Shown: piece by piece, positions 12,548-18,851 of the stretch
Layout of the letters: each line of letters starts with the position of its first letter
Position numbering within the stretch: position 1 is the first letter of the stretch
IMG/VR virus record: IMGVR_UViG_3300032893_000272
Location: 1-23,833 of that record
Source of the DNA: a virus
DNA length: 23,833 bases
Direction: 5' to 3' (one strand)
Translations under genes and position numbers: made by a program
Notes under the pieces: model-generated
The model's database searches: none
What the model was told of the DNA's origin: nothing
What the model saw: the letters and a program-made list of their open reading frames with translations, nothing else

Positions 12548-13156
12548 ATGGAAGAAACGGAAACGCCAGTTAAGAAGAAGCGTCGCAAGCGGCGACAATC
12601 GCAGCCGGTCGAAATCAAATTCGATCGACTCGTTCGCGCATGCGCGATTCTCGGGGAATTGAAAGAATTGCCGTGGACGCCGAAGGGCCGCAAGGCCTTG
12701 GCTGTTTTGACGAACGCCGTCGAAAGTCAAATCTTGGCGACTCCGGCATTGCTTTTTGCGCGTCTCGCAGCCGCGCAGAACGGTCACGCGGCGCCGGGCG
12801 GCCCTTCCCCCGTGCCGGCGCCCGTGACCGCCACCGTCCAGCCTGTGCCACAACCGGACAATCGCCAGCGCACGGTGGGCGCTGAGGCTCCGGTTATCTC
12901 CCTATCTGACATTGACCTATTTATAGCGGAGGAAACACCGGGTCGATGGACGCAATTCCAACTCGGGGCTCGGCTAGTGCCTGTGATCTTTCTCTCGCGC
13001 GAGGAATATGGGGCGTTGCGGCGCGACCTGGCGGCCGAGGCCGGCGATCTGGAGGGCTTCAAGGCCGACATCGCGAAAATCGTCCCGGATGATTTGGTTG
13101 TCCAGTTCTTTCAGAACGTCGTCGCGGTCTACAAGGGATGCGCAATTAGGGTATGA
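12548..13156 (+). CDS. Hypothetical protein, 202 aa, basic N-terminus
   Basis: Begins with a Lys/Arg cluster (KKKRRKRRQSQ), then a helical segment (residues 22-75), a Pro/Val/Ala linker (about 80-105), and a C-terminal alpha/beta part (VISLSDIDLF; FLSREEYGALRRDLAAEAGDL). GAGGGG precedes the ATG by four bases. It follows the portal by 19 bases and ends in an ATGA overlap with a zinc-finger gene. The two-domain, linker-joined design suggests an assembly adaptor, but no family is recognised. Confidence 0.6.
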   Translation: MEETETPVKKKRRKRRQSQPVEIKFDRLVRACAILGELKELPWTPKGRKALAVLTNAVESQILATPALLFARLAAAQNGHAAPGGPSPVPAPVTATVQPVPQPDNRQRTVGAEAPVISLSDIDLFIAEETPGRWTQFQLGARLVPVIFLSREEYGALRRDLAAEAGDLEGFKADIAKIVPDDLVVQFFQNVVAVYKGCAIRV

Positions 13157-13362
13157 AAAACGCGCCCGGTGTTAAGTGCCGGCATTGCGATTACATCGCA
13201 CGGCTGACAGAAGCGGAGATGAAACGCGGAGATACATGGCCGCGATTCTGGATGGATAATCATTTCCAACACAAACATCCGGAAGTGTGGCGAGAGATTG
13301 CGCGCCAGCGCGGGGCCGCCCGTCGGCGCGAGCGCGATATGCGGGTAAGGTTAGCGGACTGA
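13153..13362 (+). CDS. C2H2-like zinc-finger protein, 69 aa
   Basis: Contains Cys9-x2-Cys12 (VKCRHCDY) and His37...His40/His42 (NHFQHKH), a C2H2 zinc-finger arrangement with about 24 residues between pairs. An Arg-rich C-terminus follows (ARQRGAARRRERDMRVR). Such a protein probably binds nucleic acid. ATGA overlap upstream and TGATG overlap downstream couple it to the ATP-grasp gene, so it may be that enzyme's partner. That link is inference from adjacency. Confidence 0.7.
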   Translation: MKNAPGVKCRHCDYIARLTEAEMKRGDTWPRFWMDNHFQHKHPEVWREIARQRGAARRRERDMRVRLAD

Positions 13363-14639
13363 TGGCTAACGGACGCACAGCGCTGGTCTACGATTCGGGC
13401 GATTTCACGCATTTTGCGCAAGCCATCGCGCCGGGCTTTACTAAGACGTTCTACTTCTCCGAATGGATGAGTTCGCATCCGCATCTTAGAGACGTTATGG
13501 CCGGGGACATTCCCGGCCTCACGCGCGTCAACTGGTTCGAGAAATACATAGACCAAGCCTCGGTCATCATCTTTCTCGATTGCGGTGACGGCGACATGAT
13601 GACGTGGCTCCGGAAAAAGGGCTATCGCGTCTGGGGCTGCGGCCTGTCGGATGCCTTGGAGCTTGATCGGGTCAATTATCGGGCTGTTTTGGATCGTCTT
13701 GCGCTCCCGGTTGTGCCGGCGGACATCATCACCGGCATGGACGAATTGGAAAAATATCTCAAGAAGCCCGAGAACGAAGACCGATGGATCAAAATTTCGT
13801 TCTTTCGAGGCGACGCGGAAACTTATCATCACGAAACATGGTTCACTACACAGAATTGGTTTGAGGAAAAGAAAAGAGCATTCGGGCCGGGCGCGCATCG
13901 CGTCGTCTTTGTCTGCGAAAAGCCGGTTCCCGGCGTCGAGCCCGGCTATGACGGCTATGTAATTGACGGAATGTTTCCCAGGCTCGGGATGTGGGGATGG
14001 GAATATAAGAATCGGGCCTACGTCGCGCGCGTTCAGAACGTCGCGCAGATGCCGGCGGCCATTCGAATTGTCGAGGCGCTTGGGCCGGACTTGCGAACGC
14101 TCGGGATGCGCGGCAATTTCCACACAGAGCAACGGATCGCCGAAGATGGCGAAGTCTACATAACCGATCCGGCGACGCGCCTCGGAAGTCCGCCGGGCGA
14201 AATTATGGGGCTGCTGTATTCGAATTGGGCAGACATCATCATGGCCGGCGCCGGCGGCGAGCTAGTCGAGCCGCAACCGATCGCCGAGTACGCCGCCCAG
14301 GTCGTGCTCTACACGCCACACGCGGAGGATAACTTCATCGCATTCGACATTCCGGATGAAGTCGGCGAGCTATTCCGAATGCGCCGCGCATTCCGCGATC
14401 CCAAAGGCGTCTACTGGCACGTTCCGGATGGGCATTTGGATCAAGTCGGCTCGGCGCTCGGCTTTGGCGATACGCCCGAGGAAGCAATCCGCATTGCTGT
14501 CCAAAATGCCGAGAAGGTCAAAGGCTACAACGTCGAATTCGCGCCGGACGTGGAAGACAAGCTATTGAAAGTAATCAAGGACGGGGCCGCCGCCGGCGTG
14601 CCGTTCACGGACAGGCTATACGATGAAATGGTCGCTTAA
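13362..14639 (+). CDS. PurD-like ATP-grasp ligase, 425 aa
   Basis: Probably joins a carboxylate to an amine or other nucleophile using ATP. The layout follows glycinamide ribonucleotide synthetase (PurD): an N-terminal Rossmann-like part with FLDCGDGD (72-78), GYRVWGCGLSDALELDR (87-103) where PurD has its GxxVxG...AxLExDR element, and a VKIS-like strand RWIKISFFRGDAET (141-154). The ATP-site segment is YITDPATRLGSPPGE (266-280). The C-terminus is SALGFGDTPEEAIRIAV (364-380), like the PurD end. The start at 13362 overlaps the upstream stop (TGATG). Its substrate is unknown; nucleotide/DNA modification or peptide tagging of a head protein are options. Its place between portal and scaffold is unusual. 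Confidence 0.65.
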   Translation: MANGRTALVYDSGDFTHFAQAIAPGFTKTFYFSEWMSSHPHLRDVMAGDIPGLTRVNWFEKYIDQASVIIFLDCGDGDMMTWLRKKGYRVWGCGLSDALELDRVNYRAVLDRLALPVVPADIITGMDELEKYLKKPENEDRWIKISFFRGDAETYHHETWFTTQNWFEEKKRAFGPGAHRVVFVCEKPVPGVEPGYDGYVIDGMFPRLGMWGWEYKNRAYVARVQNVAQMPAAIRIVEALGPDLRTLGMRGNFHTEQRIAEDGEVYITDPATRLGSPPGEIMGLLYSNWADIIMAGAGGELVEPQPIAEYAAQVVLYTPHAEDNFIAFDIPDEVGELFRMRRAFRDPKGVYWHVPDGHLDQVGSALGFGDTPEEAIRIAVQNAEKVKGYNVEFAPDVEDKLLKVIKDGAAAGVPFTDRLYDEMVA

Positions 14640-14850
14640 AATGGTCGGGGCGCCCGATGCTCTCGATAAGGAATTTCGCCGGGTCCGTAACATGCCTTTC
14701 ATGGTCGCTGATTTGATCCGGTTCTACCTTAGCGCAGCCGATGGCGCCATGCTGGTTGAAACAACTGGCGAAATGACGCCTTTGAATGAATTGTCCGTAA
14801 CGATCACAATCAAGAGGGATGGAGGGGTAGCAGATGGCGCGCATAGATAA
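14623..14850 (+). CDS. Hypothetical protein, 75 aa
   Basis: Starts 17 bases inside the ATP-grasp gene with AGG seven bases upstream, and overlaps the scaffold start by 17 bases. A second in-frame ATG at 14641 is possible. It looks like a small alpha/beta domain (FMVADLIRFYLSAADGAML; ELSVTITIKRDGG). It carries the scaffold's ribosome site within its own 3' end. No family recognised. Confidence 0.6.
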   Translation: MKWSLKMVGAPDALDKEFRRVRNMPFMVADLIRFYLSAADGAMLVETTGEMTPLNELSVTITIKRDGGVADGAHR

Positions 14851-15850
14851 CGTCGAACAATGGCTGAAGACCGGACGGGTCCAACCGCCCTTGACGGCCC
14901 CTAAGCCGGAAGCAACGGAACCGCCGGACGGCGAAGTAGCTCGGCCGCTTGAAGGCGCCCCGGATGTGGTCGAGACGGGAGGGCCGCCCGAGATTGGAGA
15001 CGCCGATGCCGGTGCCGCACCGCCCGCAGCACCATTCGCAAAAGGCGAACCCGAGAACGCGCCTTTTCGCGAAATGCGAAAACTCAAGCAGCAAATCCGG
15101 GAGCTACAAGAGCGGATCGTTGCGGCTGGCGGAACGCCGGCGACGCCGGCCGTATCGGACGATCTGCCGACGATCGATACGCCGATTGAGCATTTCGATG
15201 CCCGGCTGAAGCGGCTCGAAAATGCCCTGATGCAAGAGCGCGCGGTCAATCAGAATCTCCAGTCGACGCTCTCGGCCATGAATCAGGAGGCCAATTACCG
15301 GCAGAGTCATCCTGATTACGATAAGGCGATGCGCTACCTGGAGAGTAGCGAACACAAGATTTGGGGCGACACGGGCGGCCTGACCGCGCTCGCGGCCCAG
15401 ATGCTTGAAGCGAACGAGGCGGCTTTCGAGCGCGAGGCCCGGTTACGCGGCGGAGAAACGGCGCCCGAGGACATTGCCCTGGAAGTCGCGCGGAATCAAA
15501 TCAGCGTCAACGGTCGCAATCAGCTTGCGGAGATTGCGCGCCGAACGGGGCAAAGCGTCCCCGAGGTCATCGTGAAGGCGGCGCGGGCTCGCGGATGGAA
15601 TCCGGAGGGCGAGGCTGCCGCTGCGCCGGCTAAGGCGATAGACCGGGTGCGCGCATCGGTCGAGCGCGGCCGAGGCGAGAGCTTGTCGGCGATGCAGCCG
15701 GGAAATTCTCCGGCGCCACGCCCGGTGATCCAAGACAAAGAGGCGCTGTCTGAATTTCTGGAGACGGCCGATCCGCAACAGCGCGCCGAGTTCATTCAGC
15801 GGCAGGATGCCGAAGACCCGCGCTGGTTCGAACGCATCTTCCAGCGATGA
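14834..15850 (+). CDS. Putative scaffolding protein, 338 aa
   Basis: Charged, Ala/Pro/Glu-rich and largely helical, as scaffolds are. A disordered start (residues 15-75) is followed by a coiled coil (REMRKLKQQIRELQERIV) and a second one (FDARLKRLENALMQERAVNQNLQ). Residues 155-250 form a helical domain, and the C-terminus is short and basic-aromatic (EDPRWFERIFQR), a type of end that binds capsid subunits in P22-like systems. GGAGGGG lies 6 bases before the ATG. Position after the portal and before the capsid gene fits, although an inverted cassette separates it from the capsid gene. Confidence 0.75.
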   Translation: MARIDNVEQWLKTGRVQPPLTAPKPEATEPPDGEVARPLEGAPDVVETGGPPEIGDADAGAAPPAAPFAKGEPENAPFREMRKLKQQIRELQERIVAAGGTPATPAVSDDLPTIDTPIEHFDARLKRLENALMQERAVNQNLQSTLSAMNQEANYRQSHPDYDKAMRYLESSEHKIWGDTGGLTALAAQMLEANEAAFEREARLRGGETAPEDIALEVARNQISVNGRNQLAEIARRTGQSVPEVIVKAARARGWNPEGEAAAAPAKAIDRVRASVERGRGESLSAMQPGNSPAPRPVIQDKEALSEFLETADPQQRAEFIQRQDAEDPRWFERIFQR

Positions 15851-15915
15851 TGATCTGGTACTGGTGGCCGGCCTTTATGATGTGGCTCGCCGGCGAAGAA
15901 GAACAAGGGGATTAA
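15847..15915 (+). CDS. Trp-rich membrane micropeptide, 22 aa
   Basis: A 22-codon ORF whose ATGA start overlaps the scaffold stop and whose TAA lies 3 bases before the next ATG. Residues 1-16 are entirely hydrophobic and aromatic (MMIWYWWPAFMMWLAG), followed by a short acidic tail (EEEQGD). It would insert in or lie on a membrane. It also carries the next gene's ribosome site (AAGGGG). It could be a true small membrane protein or a coupling ORF. Confidence 0.45.
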   Translation: MMIWYWWPAFMMWLAGEEEQGD

Positions 15916-15918
15916 GAA

Positions 15919-16218
15919 ATGGGGAATACCGATCAAGTTGCCGTTGTCGCTAAACGATCTTTGAGACGTGAATTGTTATACAAGCTCGGATTTTATCGCC
16001 GATTCCCCGAAAGATGGATAGACGACGATCCTCGCGCCAGCAAATTACCCGGTTGGTTTCGGACAACTGTAATTACTCATTTTTCTTGGAAGGATCGTTT
16101 CCGCCTTCTATTTCGCGGATGGCTTCGCGTCGATCTGGACTGTCGTGCGAATGTGGTCGTTGATGAGGTAATAAGTATAGCTACAGTTTCAACTTTATGG
16201 TCGGAACCGAGGGATTGA
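15919..16218 (+). CDS. Hypothetical protein, 99 aa
   Basis: Contains the sequence pattern ITHFSWKDRFRLLFRGWLRVDLDCRANVVVDEVISIATV. This resembles a small beta-rich family I have seen annotated only as hypothetical in phages (fsW.dRlrlL.sG.l.V...). The first 40 residues are basic and aromatic (LYKLGFYRRFPERW). AAGGGG precedes the ATG. Base composition is a little more AT-rich than neighbours (e.g. TTATACAAG, ATTTTATCG), which may hint at a different origin. Confidence 0.65.
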   Translation: MGNTDQVAVVAKRSLRRELLYKLGFYRRFPERWIDDDPRASKLPGWFRTTVITHFSWKDRFRLLFRGWLRVDLDCRANVVVDEVISIATVSTLWSEPRD

Positions 16219-16219
16219 A

Positions 16220-16516
16220 ATGCCAGAAGGAAAAGCACCGTGGCCGCCGGGATTATCTACGTCATGGCGGCTGACTGACCAAAAACCAGACTACGCGACG
16301 ATCGACCTGATCGATAGTCCGATTGTCCGAGGCGAGCGCGGCAAGGCGCCGATCGTCTGCGCCTCGGCGGAAATCAAATTCGGCGGCAACTGGAATTTCG
16401 TTGCCATGCTCGGCATCAAGATGGTCGAGATGGCCGCCCAAATGGCGCAAGCCGAACAGGCGAACGAGAAAAAGATCGAAGTCGCGCCGGCCGATACTCT
16501 GAGGCTCCTGAAATGA
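16220..16516 (+). CDS. Hypothetical protein, 98 aa
   Basis: Starts one base after the previous stop with GAGGGA upstream. The N-terminus is Pro/Trp-rich (PWPPGLSTSWRLTDQ), followed by beta-like segments, then a long Met/Ala helix (FVAMLGIKMVEMAAQMAQAEQANEKK). It ends in ATGA overlap with the next gene. No family recognised; the helix could be an oligomerisation element. Confidence 0.6.
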   Translation: MPEGKAPWPPGLSTSWRLTDQKPDYATIDLIDSPIVRGERGKAPIVCASAEIKFGGNWNFVAMLGIKMVEMAAQMAQAEQANEKKIEVAPADTLRLLK

Positions 16517-16842
16517 TCCACACGGCGCCCAATACGATCATTAGGCCGGACAAGACCGGCGCCTATCCCCTGCCGCAATCGGGCCTTCGCTGCGCCGGCA
16601 ATTGCGGCTGGAAGCTGGATTCCTGGGGATATTACTGGCTCGGCAACGGGCCGTTCTGCTATCGGTGCTCGGTCGACCGGGCGAAAGTTATCGACCGGCC
16701 AGATCAATACAACTTTGTCGAAGACCCCTATCGGCTACGCGGCCTGCCCGATGAGGCGCATTATTCGTACCTGCCAGAAGAATCGCAGATCAACAATCGC
16801 TACACGATGCGGCGATTGCTCGGGACAAGGGCCAAGAGATGA
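16513..16842 (+). CDS. Zinc-site hypothetical protein, 109 aa
   Basis: Has Cys27-x3-Cys31 (RCAGNCGWKL) and Cys49-x2-Cys52 (FCYRCSVDR) about 17 residues apart around an aromatic stretch (DSWGYYWLG). This is a likely zinc-ribbon fold, here in the first half of the protein. The second half is charged and rich in Tyr/Arg. ATGA overlaps link it to both neighbours. No family recognised. Confidence 0.65.
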   Translation: MIHTAPNTIIRPDKTGAYPLPQSGLRCAGNCGWKLDSWGYYWLGNGPFCYRCSVDRAKVIDRPDQYNFVEDPYRLRGLPDEAHYSYLPEESQINNRYTMRRLLGTRAKR

Positions 16843-16940
16843 ACCCGCGAAAGGCTAGGAGGATAGTGAGAGAGGCCGTCCGGGCAATCCGGAAGGCCAT
16901 GCACGGCTTACGCTGTACGGCTTGCGGTAACAGATTCTAG
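16839..16940 (+). CDS. Basic CxxC micropeptide, 33 aa
   Basis: Begins in an ATGA overlap with the preceding stop. Residues 3-22 form a strongly basic helix (RKARRIVREAVRAIRKAMHG), followed by Cys26-x2-Cys29 and a short end (GNRF). Helix plus knuckle suggests RNA or DNA binding, possibly as a dimer sharing one zinc ion. It is the last rightward gene before the inverted cassette; the convergent leftward gene ends only 40 bases further on. No clear terminator hairpin is seen in that 40-base gap. Confidence 0.5.
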   Translation: MNPRKARRIVREAVRAIRKAMHGLRCTACGNRF

Positions 16941-16980
16941 ATGCCCGCTGACGACACGGCCAATCCGGGATATGCCATCT

Positions 16981-17100
16981 CTAAGGCCGGCGGGCGCGGC
17001 CCGGACTACAGAGCAAAAGCAGCAGCGGACACACGATCAATGCAATTCCGACTTCCAGCAGCGTATAGCATGCGGTCCAGCCTACGCATGACATAAGCAT
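16981..17100 (-). CDS. Membrane microprotein, 39 aa
   Basis: Last gene of the leftward cassette. The hydrophobic run YTLLEVGIALIVCPLLLLLC (about residues 12-31) is a clear transmembrane segment, followed by a basic tail (GRARRP), so the C-terminus is probably cytoplasmic. It overlaps the upstream Cys-rich microgene by 19 bases. A second Met at residue 3 could be the true start. A holin or other membrane role is possible; no family recognised. This is preferred over the plus-strand ORF covering the same bases because of the membrane pattern and the cassette's strand. Confidence 0.5.
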   Translation of the reverse strand: MLMSCVGWTACYTLLEVGIALIVCPLLLLLCSPGRARRP

Positions 17101-17186
17101 TCGCATTTCAGCTTCTTCCCGAACCAGTAGAGAAATCCGCCGCACAGATAGTGCTGATGCCAGCGGGCGCAGCGACTAGATTTCAT
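17082..17186 (-). CDS. Cys/His-rich microprotein, 34 aa
   Basis: Six cysteines/histidines are packed around aromatic residues: RCARWHQHYLCGG, then FLYWFGKK, then KCECLCH. This resembles a tiny zinc- or disulfide-stabilised peptide. The ATG sits in an ATGA overlap with a frame (17183-17283) that looks coding but lacks its own start. No strong ribosome site is seen, so translation probably depends on coupling. Confidence 0.5.
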   Translation of the reverse strand: MKSSRCARWHQHYLCGGFLYWFGKKLKCECLCHA

Positions 17187-17283
17187 TCGATGCGGTTTGC
17201 CGGCAGGCGCTCGATCGCCGACCGGCCGTTATACTGCCGCCACCGCAAGGCCGTTTCGAGTTCCGAGTTTTCATAACTTCCTA
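17183..17283 (-). other. Coding-looking frame without its own start; possible -1 frameshift extension
   Basis: In this frame the translation (GSYENSELETALRWRQY..., then SAIERLPANRIE) has high third-position GC and ends in an ATGA overlap with the next microgene. No usable start codon is near. The frame extends back to a TTG at 17419 with no ribosome site, inside the 66-aa gene. A -1 slip at the end of the 66-aa gene (GCG GTC TAG) would join the two into a 99-aa protein. A competing ATG ORF (17176-17274, 32 aa) has an AGGAAG site but unlikely composition. Confidence 0.4.
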
Positions 17284-17481
17284 GACCGCATCGGTGTAAG
17301 GCGGGTCCGGGTGATACGTCAATTGCGGCATGATGACCTGGGGCTCGGGATTGTGCTGTTTCGCCGGCGACGTTATCGGCTCGGCCTTGGGTCTCGGCCG
17401 ATAAGTTGTCAACAGGCAAAGCCCGAATCCGAAAGCCACGGCGGCAAAGAGCGTGACGGACGTTCGCAGAATTGGCTTCAT
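17281..17481 (-). CDS. Small single-pass membrane or exported protein, 66 aa
   Basis: Residues 8-25 form a hydrophobic helix (VTLFAAVAFGFGLCLLTT) after a basic start. A Pro-rich, probably periplasmic segment follows (RPRPKAEP...KQHNPEPQ...HPDPPYTDAV). A TM plus Pro-rich tail recalls Rz1-type spanins, but the Cys in GFGLC does not fit a lipobox, so a spanin call is not made. The ATG overlaps the upstream stop (ATGA), and GGAG lies nine bases upstream. The downstream frame may be a frameshifted extension. Confidence 0.6.
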   Translation of the reverse strand: MKPILRTSVTLFAAVAFGFGLCLLTTYRPRPKAEPITSPAKQHNPEPQVIMPQLTYHPDPPYTDAV

Positions 17482-17753
17482 ACCGGCTTCTCCCCGTCCA
17501 TCGGTTTTTGCATCAATGCCTCGGACTTGATCGTGAAGGGCAACGGCTGCGCCATCACGAAATAGACCGGATTCCCGCGCGTGTCATATGCCTTGGGGCC
17601 ATCGAATCGGTAGATCGCCATGACCGGATGAATAACCCGGATGGTGCTCCCGTCTTCGAGGACGTATTCGGACTCTTTTTCGTGGCGTTCTTTGATTTCG
17701 ACTCTAGTAGCCGGAACCTTGTTCCCGCCGCCCATGTCTAGCATCTCGGACAT
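17478..17753 (-). CDS. Hypothetical protein, 91 aa
   Basis: Looks like a compact beta-rich domain (TRVEIKERHEKESEYVLEDG; TIRVIHPVMAIYRFDG; NPVYFVMAQPLPF). It has a GGGGG site 9-10 bases upstream, follows the 224-aa gene by 12 bases, and is coupled to the membrane gene by ATGA. No family recognised. The context is a leftward cassette with membrane microproteins. Confidence 0.65.
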   Translation of the reverse strand: MSEMLDMGGGNKVPATRVEIKERHEKESEYVLEDGSTIRVIHPVMAIYRFDGPKAYDTRGNPVYFVMAQPLPFTIKSEALMQKPMDGEKPV

Positions 17754-17765
17754 TCCAATGACCCC

Positions 17766-18440
17766 CTAATCCAATTCGATTTTACGCTTAGGTTGCGGCC
17801 CGACTTCGGGCACTTCGATCTTTTTCTTTTCCGATGCACGCGCTCGCCGCAAGCTCGGTGCTTCCTTGCGAATGGCGTCGGTCAATCTCGGTGGCGGATC
17901 GACGGGCGCAATCCGTATCCCGCGCCGGTATATTTCGGTGACTTCGCGCTGCGGCATTTGCTCAAGCATCATCGACAGATATTTATTCGCCTGCCGCTGC
18001 GCGGCGACCGTCTCGGAATCGTACATGCCGATCGCATCCCTGAAGATCGGATTATCCACAACGGTTGTGCCATTATCCACAGGCTTGTCGCCGAGGACGC
18101 CGATCTTCGCCGCCTGCACTTTGGCTAGGTATTCGTCACGCTCGCGCGCGGCGCGCTGATAGGCCGTCTCGCCGGTTCCTGTCATGGCGTCCCGCATTGC
18201 GTCATTCCAGGACTTGAATTCCCGGCCGGCCTCTCGGGCTTCGTCGATTTCGCGCTCGATGAATTCGCGTATCCGGGCTTCTTCGTTGGGAAATTCCCGG
18301 CGAATCTGTTGAGCCGTCATCAAGCGCTTGCGATCGACGGCTTGGGGCGCGGGCGGTTTGATGCCAACCGCATTCGCCATGCCCCGCTCTATCATCATTT
18401 TCGCCCACATTTTCGCGGTCGGATCGTCGCGCTTAGCCAT
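17766..18440 (-). CDS. Charged helical hypothetical protein, 224 aa
   Basis: Largest gene of the leftward cassette. It is highly charged and helical, with long runs such as EEARIREFIEREIDEAREAGREFKSW (shown only in part: EFIEREIDEAREAG) and YQRAARERDEYLAKVQAAKI, and a basic Lys-rich C-terminus. No membrane segment and no recognisable catalytic motif. It overlaps the zinc-ribbon gene by 8 bases and has no clear ribosome site of its own, so coupled translation is likely. Confidence 0.7.
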   Translation of the reverse strand: MAKRDDPTAKMWAKMMIERGMANAVGIKPPAPQAVDRKRLMTAQQIRREFPNEEARIREFIEREIDEAREAGREFKSWNDAMRDAMTGTGETAYQRAARERDEYLAKVQAAKIGVLGDKPVDNGTTVVDNPIFRDAIGMYDSETVAAQRQANKYLSMMLEQMPQREVTEIYRRGIRIAPVDPPPRLTDAIRKEAPSLRRARASEKKKIEVPEVGPQPKRKIELD

Positions 18441-18600
18441 TGTTTCGCCGAGGCTTATCCCAATATGCCGACCGACACTTTGGATTTGGGCAAGTTATTG
18501 GGGAAATGCGGAGGTTTCGAGGCTTCCAAACGTGCCCACAGCGCAGGCACTTATACCCTTCGACGGTAATCTGGTGGCGCTGTGGCCGAGCCATTTCCAT
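18433..18600 (-). CDS. Zinc-ribbon protein, 55 aa
   Basis: First gene of the leftward cassette. The core reads YKCLRCGHVWKPR, then CPNPKCRSAYWDKPRR. This is a four-Cys zinc ribbon (Cys18, Cys21, Cys37, Cys42) with the typical CGHxWxPR and CRSxYWDxPR context of small zinc-ribbon DNA- or RNA-binding proteins in bacteria and phages. A regulator or adaptor role is likely. The ATG is only about 10 bases from the predicted -10 box, so the message may be nearly leaderless. It overlaps the next gene by 8 bases. Confidence 0.75.
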   Translation of the reverse strand: MEMARPQRHQITVEGYKCLRCGHVWKPRNLRISPITCPNPKCRSAYWDKPRRNNG

Positions 18601-18851
18601 CACAGAAATGTAGTACCAAAGAACGCACTACTTGTCAACGTGTATTGACCAGATACTTGAGAACGGGCAAATACTGAATCACGTTTCGCGGGGTGTCGAT
18701 CGTCAAAACCCTGCTTCGTTTTCCTTCCGGCTTTCCGTCATAAAGCCAGTCTCGGTGAACGTGTCTTTTGCGTTCGAGGGATTGGATGAAGACGGCTAAC
18801 GAAAACACAATTCAAACCAGGGGGCTCGCATAGGAGCGAGGGCGTAGGACT
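18601..18851. other. Intergenic region between the leftward cassette and the capsid operon
   Basis: 251 bases with divergent promoter elements at its left (18610-18675). A hairpin GGCTTT-ccgtcat-AAAGCC lies at 18729-18747. A possible 15-codon leader ORF lies at 18786-18833 (GAGGG five bases upstream). A CTCGC-ataGGA-GCGAG hairpin at 18825-18840 overlaps the capsid gene's ribosome-site region. No larger gene is supported. Confidence 0.6.
18610..18675. promoter_or_regulatory. Divergent promoter pair sharing a GTCAA-N6-TTGAC dyad
   Basis: On the minus strand, TTGACA (18633-18638) is 17 bases from TACTAC (18610-18615), facing the zinc-ribbon gene. On the plus strand, TTGACC (18645-18650) is 19 bases from AATACT (18670-18675), facing the capsid gene. 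The two -35 boxes form an inverted repeat across 18634-18649, so one bound protein could control both directions. The -10 boxes are weak matches. Confidence 0.45.

Noticed and set aside
13260-14132. Minus-strand ORF of 290 aa opposite the ATP-grasp gene
   Set aside because: Shadow of the GC-rich coding strand; Arg/His-heavy with no ribosome site, and the plus strand shows clear family motifs.
16941-17096. Plus-strand ORF of 51 aa directly after the 33-aa gene
   Set aside because: No ribosome site; the minus strand over the same bases encodes a clear membrane segment and a Cys-rich peptide in line with the leftward cassette.
17281-17481. Rz1-like spanin or lipoprotein
   Set aside because: The Cys in GFGLC lacks a Gly/Ala/Ser before it, so no lipobox; Pro-rich tail alone is not enough.
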